The notes under the pieces: model-generated
What the model was told of the DNA's origin: nothing
The model's input: only the letters and a program-made list of their open reading frames with translations
Databases searched by the model: none
Assembly (NCBI GenBank): GCA_028279155.1
Contig: JANQST010000330.1
Span: forward strand, 1-14,047
DNA length: 14,047 nt
DNA from: Cyclobacteriaceae bacterium
Lineage (GTDB): Bacteria > Bacteroidota > Bacteroidia > Cytophagales > Cyclobacteriaceae
Reading direction: 5' to 3'
In this document: positions 6,036-13,067 of the stretch, in pieces
Layout: the number at the start of each line of letters is the position of its first letter
Numbering within the stretch: the first letter of the stretch is position 1
Made by a program: the position numbers and the translations under genes

Positions 6036-9000
6036 ATGAAATTTTGTGGCGATCATAGCGTTTCTAATACCGTGAGAAAGCTAACCTACATTTTCACATT
6101 TTTCATTGTTTTAGCTGGATATGGCCAATCTTCTGTGCTTTCAGAAGGAAGTTGGTATAAAGTTGGAATCACTCAAACCGGAATCTATCAGTTAACAAGA
6201 TCCGATCTGGAAAATCTTGGGATGAATGTTAGCTCATTGGATCCCCAAAAAATCAGCCTTTATGGAAATGGAGTGAAAGGGCTATTGCCACAACCGAATG
6301 ATGAGGTCCGTCCATCGGATCTACTGGAAAATGCAATTTCTATAACAGGAGAAAATGATGGTTCTTTCGATGAAGGAGATTTATTGCTTTTTTATGGAGT
6401 TGGTCCGGATAAAGAGGTCTGGTCAGAATCAGGCTTTGAATATGAAAAGAACATTTACTCAGACACTGCATTCTATTTTATAACCATTGGAAATGTTGAT
6501 GGAAAAAGAATTCAAAATAAGAATACACTGGACGGTTCATCCATCACAATTAATGAGTTCAATGACCATCTCATCTTTGAAGAAGATGTAACAAATATTC
6601 TAGGTTCCGGTGGTACCGGCGGCTCTGGTCGTGGATGGTACGGTGAACTGTTAAGTACCGGAGATGATTTGACACATAACTATTCCATTGAGGGATTGAA
6701 TTCAGAAATCACCATTGATATCCGAGGTGTTAGTCAATCACCAGTTTCTAATTCATTTACTGTTGCTGCCAATGGAAGCTCGGTTGGAGAATTTATTATA
6801 GCTTCCATCCCGACCGGTGATGGGACCACTTACAGTATAAAAGCAAGGGATGGAGCAGGATCATATACCATTCCGCAATCTACTGACATTGAATTGCAAA
6901 TAACTTATGAAGGGAATAGCCCAATAGCTCGTGGATTTCTTGACAATTATCAATTGACTTTCAGGAGATCACTGGCTATGTATGGCTCACTAACTTTTTT
7001 CAGACACAATTCAAATCCTGGTGAATTGCTAGAATATCAAATAGACAATGCATCAAATACCACACTCTGGAATGTGACTGATCCCGTGAATGTATCTAGT
7101 CAACAATTTGATGTAAACGGAGCATCCATCTCGTTCAAAAGTCAGGCAGTAGAAATTGAAGAGTTTGCAGTTTTTCTTACCGATGATTTACAGTCGCCCC
7201 TTTTAATTGGTAATGTTACAAATCAGAACCTTAGAGGTGATTTTAACTATGATGCTCTGATTGTGAGTAATGAACAGTTCCTTATCGAAGCAGAACAGCT
7301 AGCACAATTCCATAGAAGCCAGGATGGCCTGTCCGTCAAGGTTGTGACACCAGAGCAAGTGTACAATGAGTTTTCTTCAGGCAGACAAGATGTAACCGCC
7401 ATCCGTGACTATGCTAAGTATGTTTACGAAACTAGCGGCTCCCTTAAATACCTTTTGCTTTTTGGCGATTGTTCATTCGATTACAAAGACAGAGAATTAA
7501 ACAACACCAATTTTGTTCCAACTTACGAATCAAGAAATAGCTTTCATCCAATTTTCAGTCATTCTTCAGACGATTACTTCGGTTTCTTTGAAGACGGAGA
7601 AGGAGAATGGGCTGAGAATTCTGCGGGAGATCATACCATGGAAATTGGTATTGGAAGATTGCCGGCAAAATCAAGAGTCGAGGCTCAGACAATGGTTGAT
7701 AAGGTCATCTATTATTCAACCAACCCTAACACATTGGGGAAATGGAGAAACCAAATTGCATATCTCGCCGATGATGGCGATACCAATACTCATGCGATTC
7801 ATACGGAACTACTATCTGAGTTGATTGATACAACTTTTTCACAGTATCGAATAGAGAAAATTCTCTTGGACGCTTTTAACCAGGAGGTTGCTGCCAACAA
7901 TGATGAGTTTTCACCGGAAACTACCAGAGCATTAAAAACAAGAATTAAAGAAGGAACTTTCAGTATCAACTTTATTGGGCATGGAAGCGAAAGCTTGTGG
8001 ATGCATGAGCAAGTCTTGACAAATGGTCTAATTGAAAGTCTGACCAACCTTGACAAAATGCCAATATTTATCACAGCCACTTGTGAGTTTGGTAGATATG
8101 ATGACCCTCGGATAGAATCGGGTGCAGAAAAATTATTGTTGAGTAGCAGTGGTGGAGCGATAGCTCTTCTAACTACTAGTCGACCAGTTTTTGCTAGTAC
8201 AAATTTTGATTTGAATGAAGCCTTTCATAGAAACGTTTTTAGGAAGGTAAATGGAAAATCTCAACGATTAGGTGACATAATTAAAATCACCAAAAATGAA
8301 GGACTGCAAGGACCTGTTAATAGAAATTTCACACTTCTGGGAGATCCCATGCTATTACCCGCATTTCCAAAGCTTGATGTTACCATTAACGAGTTAGCCT
8401 CGGAAATGGACACCTTGAGTGCATTAGAAGAGGTAACATTTACAGGTCAGGTCGAAAGAAATGGTGTAATAGAAACCAATTTCAATGGGACAATCGATAT
8501 TGTCATTTTGGATGAAAAACAGAATTTTAAAACGAAGGGACAGGAAAGCGATCCTTACAACTATACTGTAAGAAGCAATGCGCTTTTCCGTGGTGAGTCA
8601 ACTGTGAGTGATGGAACCTTTTCATTTACTTTTTTGGTGCCAAAAACCATTACTTATCAATTCAATGTTGGTAAGATGAGCCTGTACGCCTGGGATGAAG
8701 ATAAAAATATTGATGCAGCAGGCTCTTCAATGAAGTTCGTAATGGGAGGGACCAACCAAAATAGCGTTGAAAATTCGGACCCTCCTACAGTTGACATGTA
8801 TTTGAATGATGAGTCGTTTCGAAGTGGAGCGATAGTTAGTAGTTCTTCGATTCTTGTCGCCAACATCAACGACGAAAATGGAATCACCACCACAGGCAAT
8901 GGATTGGTACAAGGAATTACTCTTTTATTGAATGATGAAACCATCAACCTCAACCAATTTTATTCTGCAGATTTAGATACGTATCAGAGTGGAACGGTTG

Positions 9001-9425
9001 TCTATCCGATTCAGGATTTAGATCCTGGCACTTACACAGCCATTCTTCAGGTATACGATACCCATAACAATTTGGCTTCTAAGCAAATTGAGTTTGTTGT
9101 TTCTGATGAGTCATTTATTTCTCTTTTCAATCCTCGGACGTATCCGAACCCATCGTTTGGAGAAACTACTTTTTCATTTGAACATGACAGAGAAGAAGAG
9201 GATCTGGAAGTTTCCCTTTTGGTGTACAATTCCAAAGGAGACATCATGTTTACCTCTACATATGATTATCAAAATAGCCAACGACTGATCGAATTGGAAT
9301 GGTTCAACAATACCAATTCAGGTCAACCGTTGCCGACGGGCCTTTACTTCTATCGATTAATAATAAAAAGCAGATCTGATGGAGCGATAAAAGAAATCTC
9401 CAATAAACTCGTTATCAATGATTAG
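6036..9425 (+). CDS. porU: Type IX secretion system sortase PorU (C25 gingipain-like cysteine peptidase)
   Basis: A 1129-residue protein. Residues 1-31 form a signal peptide with a long polar start, hydrophobic core YIFTFFIVLAGYG and cleavage near GQ/SS. Residues about 35-390 are the beta-rich N-terminal part. About 405-775 is a peptidase C25 (gingipain-like) domain with the catalytic pair visible as NFIGHG (H649) and TATCEFGRYDD (C683), then GGAIALLTTSRPVF. Bacterial Ig-like beta regions follow (about 780-1025). Residues about 1029-1129 form a type A sorting domain: TYPNPS near 1035, LPTGLYFYRL and a terminal KLVIND. In Porphyromonas gingivalis, PorU removes C-terminal sorting domains from T9SS cargo and joins the cargo to anionic LPS; its catalytic cysteine (reported as C690) sits at a very similar position. 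It acts at the cell surface with PorV, PorQ and PorZ. The direct neighbour porV strongly supports the call. Confidence 0.96.
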   Translation: MKFCGDHSVSNTVRKLTYIFTFFIVLAGYGQSSVLSEGSWYKVGITQTGIYQLTRSDLENLGMNVSSLDPQKISLYGNGVKGLLPQPNDEVRPSDLLENAISITGENDGSFDEGDLLLFYGVGPDKEVWSESGFEYEKNIYSDTAFYFITIGNVDGKRIQNKNTLDGSSITINEFNDHLIFEEDVTNILGSGGTGGSGRGWYGELLSTGDDLTHNYSIEGLNSEITIDIRGVSQSPVSNSFTVAANGSSVGEFIIASIPTGDGTTYSIKARDGAGSYTIPQSTDIELQITYEGNSPIARGFLDNYQLTFRRSLAMYGSLTFFRHNSNPGELLEYQIDNASNTTLWNVTDPVNVSSQQFDVNGASISFKSQAVEIEEFAVFLTDDLQSPLLIGNVTNQNLRGDFNYDALIVSNEQFLIEAEQLAQFHRSQDGLSVKVVTPEQVYNEFSSGRQDVTAIRDYAKYVYETSGSLKYLLLFGDCSFDYKDRELNNTNFVPTYESRNSFHPIFSHSSDDYFGFFEDGEGEWAENSAGDHTMEIGIGRLPAKSRVEAQTMVDKVIYYSTNPNTLGKWRNQIAYLADDGDTNTHAIHTELLSELIDTTFSQYRIEKILLDAFNQEVAANNDEFSPETTRALKTRIKEGTFSINFIGHGSESLWMHEQVLTNGLIESLTNLDKMPIFITATCEFGRYDDPRIESGAEKLLLSSSGGAIALLTTSRPVFASTNFDLNEAFHRNVFRKVNGKSQRLGDIIKITKNEGLQGPVNRNFTLLGDPMLLPAFPKLDVTINELASEMDTLSALEEVTFTGQVERNGVIETNFNGTIDIVILDEKQNFKTKGQESDPYNYTVRSNALFRGESTVSDGTFSFTFLVPKTITYQFNVGKMSLYAWDEDKNIDAAGSSMKFVMGGTNQNSVENSDPPTVDMYLNDESFRSGAIVSSSSILVANINDENGITTTGNGLVQGITLLLNDETINLNQFYSADLDTYQSGTVVYPIQDLDPGTYTAILQVYDTHNNLASKQIEFVVSDESFISLFNPRTYPNPSFGETTFSFEHDREEEDLEVSLLVYNSKGDIMFTSTYDYQNSQRLIELEWFNNTNSGQPLPTGLYFYRLIIKSRSDGAIKEISNKLVIND

Positions 9426-9484
9426 AAACCTGACCTAATTGATCACTTTTGAGATACAATCGGGCATTTTGCACCTAAAAATTG

Positions 9485-9492
9485 TAATTTTG
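9485..9492 (+). promoter_or_regulatory. Candidate -7 element for porV
   Basis: This reads TAATTTTG, matching TAnnTTTG, and lies 24 bases before the chosen porV ATG at 9517 in a 91-base gap after porU. A TTTTG at 9467-9471 could serve as the -33 box, but the 13-base spacing is shorter than the 17-23 usually seen. The element lies inside the longer in-frame porV extension, which argues against that extension being translated. Confidence 0.42.
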
Positions 9493-9516
9493 ACATCCTT
9501 TTTTAAAAACATTCGA

Positions 9517-10722
9517 ATGAACCAACTGCTGAAGAACTCACTCACGATTCTTCTTATTTTCGTCTCGATGCAATCTTTTGGTCAGTTCTTGTTTGGACAA
9601 GACAGTATGAGTCGGCCAATAACAGTATCTGTGCCTTTTTTATCTTTTGCCCCTGACAGTCGGGCATCAGCGATGGGAGACGTTGGTGTAGCAACCAGTC
9701 CTGACGCCAACAGCGCACACTGGAACAATGCCAAATTGGCTTTCATTGACACAGATCTTGGCTTTGCATTTTCCTACTCACCATGGTTGGGGAATATCGT
9801 TGACGATATGTCATTGAATTATTTGTCATTTTATAAAAAAATTGACCAAACGCAGGCATTTGGAGCATCACTTCGATATTTTGATTTGGGAGAAATTGCG
9901 TTGTTCGATGAGTTTGCAGTGGCACAAGGGATCGAGAATCCGAGCGAACTTGCAGTTGACGGTACCTATTCTAGAAAGCTGTCAGAAAACATGAGTTTGG
10001 GGGTTACACTTAGATTCGTATGGTCTAACCTCGCAGGGAACATTACTGGTGCACCGGATGCTAAGGCAGGGACAAGTGTGGCTGTTGATTTTGGGTGGTA
10101 TTACACTAAGCCACTACTCCTTTCTGGAAAAGATTCAGAACTTTCATTAGGAGCCCATATCTCCAACATTGGTCAAAAGGTCACCTATAGTTCGGAGGCA
10201 AACGAAAACTTTATTCCTGGAAATCTAAGACTAGGTTCAGCATTTAAAACAAACCTTGACGCATACAATACGATCACCTTTGCATTTGATATTAACAAGT
10301 TGCTTGTTCCTACTCCTCCCATCTACGAAACCAATGATGCCGGTGAGATCATTCAAGACGCTAATGGCAACAATGTTATAAGAAGTGGGAAAGATCCAAA
10401 CCGGTCGCTTTTGTCTGGTACATTTGGATCATTTGGTGATGCGCCAGATGGATTTTCAGAGGAATTGAAGGAACTCACGTATTCCACAGGAGTCGAATAT
10501 TGGTACAGAGATGTATTTGCTGCCAGACTTGGATATTTTGCTGAACATAAAAACAAAGGAGATAGAAAATACTTCACAGTAGGTGCTGGTTTCAGGTACC
10601 AGGTTTTTGGATTTGATTTCTCCTATTTGATCCCGCGCGGACAGAATCATCCGCTTGCAGATACGCTAAGAATTTCCCTTTTATTTGGTCTTGACAAGAG
10701 CTCTGACGATTCCGAAAACTAA
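9517..10722 (+). CDS. porV: Type IX secretion system outer-membrane protein PorV (LptO)
   Basis: A 401-residue protein with signal peptide MNQLLKNSLTILLIFVSMQSFGQ followed by the mature start FLFGQDS. The N-terminal family signature is clear: PFLSFAPDSRASAMGDVGVA (residues 40-59), then SPDANSAHWNNAKLAF, as in PorV of Porphyromonas and Flavobacterium. Alternating beta strands fill the rest, as expected for the FadL-like 14-strand barrel. The protein ends ISLLFGLDK plus a short acidic tail. Its known role is to collect T9SS cargo leaving the Sov translocon and deliver it to the PorU sortase in the attachment complex. I chose ATG 9517 because it gives a clean signal peptide; an in-frame ATG at 9439 would add 26 residues and hide it. 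Length is close to the family norm (about 390-400). Position directly after porU is the usual arrangement. Confidence 0.95.
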   Translation: MNQLLKNSLTILLIFVSMQSFGQFLFGQDSMSRPITVSVPFLSFAPDSRASAMGDVGVATSPDANSAHWNNAKLAFIDTDLGFAFSYSPWLGNIVDDMSLNYLSFYKKIDQTQAFGASLRYFDLGEIALFDEFAVAQGIENPSELAVDGTYSRKLSENMSLGVTLRFVWSNLAGNITGAPDAKAGTSVAVDFGWYYTKPLLLSGKDSELSLGAHISNIGQKVTYSSEANENFIPGNLRLGSAFKTNLDAYNTITFAFDINKLLVPTPPIYETNDAGEIIQDANGNNVIRSGKDPNRSLLSGTFGSFGDAPDGFSEELKELTYSTGVEYWYRDVFAARLGYFAEHKNKGDRKYFTVGAGFRYQVFGFDFSYLIPRGQNHPLADTLRISLLFGLDKSSDDSEN

Positions 10723-10756
10723 GTTTTTCCAAATAAGAAATCTCTGTATTCTGGGA

Positions 10757-10770
10757 TAACAAACTTGTTA
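10757..10770. repeat. 14-base perfect inverted repeat upstream of the aminotransferase gene
   Basis: The sequence TAACAAACTTGTTA has two 6-base arms around a 2-base centre. It lies 11 bases upstream of the candidate -7 element at 10782, where an operator could act. The centre is too short for a strong RNA hairpin and no T-run follows, so it is not a terminator. The arms are AT-rich and chance is possible. Confidence 0.3.
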
Positions 10771-10781
10771 CCTCTTCTGTC

Positions 10782-10789
10782 TATTTTTG
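10782..10789 (+). promoter_or_regulatory. Candidate -7 element for the aminotransferase gene
   Basis: This reads TATTTTTG, matching TAnnTTTG, and lies 23 bases before the ATG at 10813 in the 90-base gap after porV. A TTG at 10765-10767 is 14 bases upstream, shorter than the usual -33 spacing. The spacing to the start codon is like that before porV, which supports separate transcription. Confidence 0.42.
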
Positions 10790-10812
10790 GGCTTTCAAAA
10801 TCCAAGCAATAG

Positions 10813-12009
10813 ATGGGACAACTCTCAAAGCGTATTACAAGCATTCCTGAATCAGCTACATTGGCGATGACAGCCAAGGCCCGTGAAATGAAGGAAAAAG
10901 GCGTCGATGTGATCAGCCTCAGCATAGGTGAGCCTGACTTCAAAACCCCTAAACATATCCAACAGGGAGCCATCGATGCAATCAATGAGCAGAAGTATTT
11001 TGCGTATCCGCCTGTAAATGGATACCTCGATCTACGAAAGGCAATTTCTGAGAAATTCAAGCGAGAAAATAACCTCGATTACGCACCTGATCAAATTGTT
11101 GTTTCCAATGGAGCTAAACAGTCCATAGCGAATGTATTCATGGCGATTTTGGACCCTGGAGATGAGGTAATCGTATTTACTCCTTACTGGGTCAGCTACT
11201 CCGCAATGATCCAACTGGCAGAGGGGACATCAGTTTTTGTGAATGGATCTTTCGAGAATGATTTCAAAGTAACAGCTGATCAGCTTGAAGCTGCTATTAC
11301 AGACAAGACCAAAGCCATTATTTTCTCTTCCCCATGTAATCCAACTGGGTCCGTTTTTACCCAAGATGACTTGGAAAAGATTGCTGGTGTTTTGCAGGAA
11401 CACCCAGACATTATTGTTATTGCGGATGAAATATATGAGCACATCAATTTCTCCGGAAAGCATGTGAGTATTGGAGCCATTGAGGGAATGCAGGATCGGA
11501 CTGTAACAGTGAACGGGTTCTCAAAAGGATTTGCAATGACTGGATGGCGTGTTGGATATATCGGAGCCCCAACTTGGATTGCTAAGGCAGCAAACAAGAT
11601 GCAAGGCCAATACACATCAGGAAACTGTTCTATTTCGCAAAGAGCGGCACTTGCTGCTTTGAATGGGCCACTGGATGCTACGGTTGAAATGGCCAAGGCA
11701 TATAAGTCTAGACGCCAATTGGTATATGATCTATTAAAGGAAATACCTGGGTTTGAGGTGAACATGCCAGAAGGTGCTTTTTACTTCTTTCCGACTGTCA
11801 GCTCCTATGTAGGTAAATCTTATAACGGTACCACCATTAATAGTGTGGGTGATCTTTGTCTGTTTCTCTTAGAAGATGCACATGTTTCCCTTGTGACTGG
11901 TGAGGCATTTGGCGATCCTGATTGTTTAAGGCTTTCGTATGCGGCTTCAGAAGACGATCTAAAGACTGCAATTGCCAATATAAAGGAATCATTAGCTAAA
12001 TTATCCTGA
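10813..12009 (+). CDS. PLP-dependent aspartate-type aminotransferase (class I, subgroup 1-beta)
   Basis: A 398-residue cytoplasmic enzyme. It aligns from memory with the Thermus/Bacillus-type aspartate aminotransferases from the start (LSKRI...SAT...AKA.E...KGVDVISLSIGEPDF) to the end. The PLP lysine is K238 in FSKGFAMTGWR. N176 in SPCNPTG and D205 in ADEIYEH contact the cofactor, R246 follows the lysine, and R373 in CLRLSYA is the expected substrate carboxylate-binding arginine. It would interconvert aspartate/2-oxoglutarate and oxaloacetate/glutamate. Members of this subgroup may also transaminate prephenate or aromatic keto acids, so I leave the symbol blank (aspC/aspB are both used). It has its own candidate promoter and ends 37 bases before the heptose kinase. 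Nothing ties it functionally to its envelope-related neighbours. Confidence 0.92.
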   Translation: MGQLSKRITSIPESATLAMTAKAREMKEKGVDVISLSIGEPDFKTPKHIQQGAIDAINEQKYFAYPPVNGYLDLRKAISEKFKRENNLDYAPDQIVVSNGAKQSIANVFMAILDPGDEVIVFTPYWVSYSAMIQLAEGTSVFVNGSFENDFKVTADQLEAAITDKTKAIIFSSPCNPTGSVFTQDDLEKIAGVLQEHPDIIVIADEIYEHINFSGKHVSIGAIEGMQDRTVTVNGFSKGFAMTGWRVGYIGAPTWIAKAANKMQGQYTSGNCSISQRAALAALNGPLDATVEMAKAYKSRRQLVYDLLKEIPGFEVNMPEGAFYFFPTVSSYVGKSYNGTTINSVGDLCLFLLEDAHVSLVTGEAFGDPDCLRLSYAASEDDLKTAIANIKESLAKLS

Positions 12010-12046
12010 TGAAACGGATCATTGGCTGATTTGAAACTCTTAACAA

Positions 12047-13051
12047 ATGAAATACAAAAGCATAGAGGAAATACTCGACGCATTTAAAGGCAAGACAGTA
12101 CTCGTTTTAGGTGATGTGATGGTTGATTCTTACCTCTATGGAAAAGCGAAACGAATCTCAACGGAGGCACCAGTTCCAATTTTGGTGGCGAACAAAAGAG
12201 AAAAAACGTTAGGCGGAGCGGCCAATGTGGCAATGAATGTCCATGCCCTTGGCGCAAAACCAATTTTGTGTTCCATTGTAGGTGATGATAAAGACGGGTC
12301 CATATTCAGGCAGCTCCTTAGGGATGAAAAGATGGCTACCAAGGGTATCATTAAAAGTCAAAATAGGGTTACGACAGTCAAGCACAGAATTCTATCTGGA
12401 ACTCAACATTTGGTTCGTGTTGACTATGAAGATACTCACCCGATTGTTCCACTTGATAGAAAAGCGCTTCTACATCACATTGAGAATCTTATTGAGGAAT
12501 GCGATCTCATCATATTCCAGGATTATGACAAAGGGACTCTTGATGCTGTTGTTATCAAGGAGACATTGAAGTTGGCCAGGAAAAAGAAAATTCCAACGGT
12601 TGTTGATCCTAACCAGCGGAATTTCCTTAGCTACAAGAATGTGACATTATTCAAGCCTAATCTTGCTGAACTGAAGGAAGGTCTTGAGATCAGCTTTGAT
12701 GAAGACAATGAAAAGGATTTAAAAGGAGCAATCAAGAAGTTGAGTGAAGAGATCAAGGCTAAAAATCTATTGGTTACCTTGGGTGGTAACGGCATTTTCT
12801 ATCAATCGGAAAAAGAAAAAGGTAGATACCCAGCCCGAGCCAAAAAGCAGATTTATGTGACTGGGGCCGGTGATACTGTGATTAGTATTGCAGGACTTTG
12901 TCTAACGCTTGATCTGCCTCTTTCCTTAATTGCTGAACTAGCCAATATGGGTGGAGGTATTGTTTGCGAATCGCCTGGAGTCACTCCCATCCAAAGAGAC
13001 GAATTAGTGAAAGAAGCCCAATCCAATTCCATCCTCGAGAAATATCTTTAA
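12047..13051 (+). CDS. hldA: D-glycero-beta-D-manno-heptose-7-phosphate kinase (RfaE domain I type, PfkB family)
   Basis: A 334-residue PfkB/ribokinase-family sugar kinase matching the HldA/RfaE domain I branch. Visible motifs are LVLGDVMVDSYLYGKAKRIS (19-38) with TEAPVPIL (39-46), GGAANVAMN (56-64), VDPNQRN (186-192), KPNLAEL (203-209) and the anion hole plus catalytic base VTGAGDT (271-277, base D276). The enzyme phosphorylates D-glycero-D-manno-heptose 7-phosphate at C1 on the way to ADP-heptose for LPS core. The protein ends soon after the kinase fold; there is no C-terminal adenylyltransferase domain as in the fused HldE of E. coli, so a separate HldC/RfaE2 would be needed elsewhere. A related sugar specificity cannot be excluded from sequence alone. 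It is 37 bases after the aminotransferase gene and 16 bases before the next gene, so cotranscription is likely. No -7-like element is seen before it. Confidence 0.88.
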   Translation: MKYKSIEEILDAFKGKTVLVLGDVMVDSYLYGKAKRISTEAPVPILVANKREKTLGGAANVAMNVHALGAKPILCSIVGDDKDGSIFRQLLRDEKMATKGIIKSQNRVTTVKHRILSGTQHLVRVDYEDTHPIVPLDRKALLHHIENLIEECDLIIFQDYDKGTLDAVVIKETLKLARKKKIPTVVDPNQRNFLSYKNVTLFKPNLAELKEGLEISFDEDNEKDLKGAIKKLSEEIKAKNLLVTLGGNGIFYQSEKEKGRYPARAKKQIYVTGAGDTVISIAGLCLTLDLPLSLIAELANMGGGIVCESPGVTPIQRDELVKEAQSNSILEKYL

Positions 13052-13052
13052 A

Positions 13053-13065
13053 TTGGTTTAACCAA
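13053..13065. repeat. 13-base perfect palindrome between the heptose kinase and sensor genes
   Basis: TTGGTT, a single central T, then AACCAA, filling most of the 16-base gap just after the kinase stop and 2 bases before the next ATG. The loop is too small for a stable hairpin and there is no T-run, so a terminator is unlikely. It could be a protein-binding dyad or chance. Confidence 0.25.
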
Positions 13066-13067
13066 CC

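Noticed and set aside
8657..8953. Minus-strand open frame of 98 codons inside porU
   Set aside because: It is antisense to a conserved coding region, has no recognisable motif or upstream signal, and its composition is what the porU codons produce in reverse.
9416..9444. Hairpin of ATTAG and CTAAT around the porU stop as a terminator
   Set aside because: The stem is short and AT-only apart from one G-C pair, has a 9-base loop and no clean T-run after it.
9439..9516. 26-residue N-terminal extension of porV from an upstream in-frame ATG
   Set aside because: It would place the signal peptide in the interior and it contains the candidate -7 element; family members begin at the signal peptide.
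11280..11765. Minus-strand open frame of 161 codons inside the aminotransferase gene
   Set aside because: It is the longest shadow frame in the window but lies antisense to the PLP-binding core, and its sequence shows no domain or credible start context.
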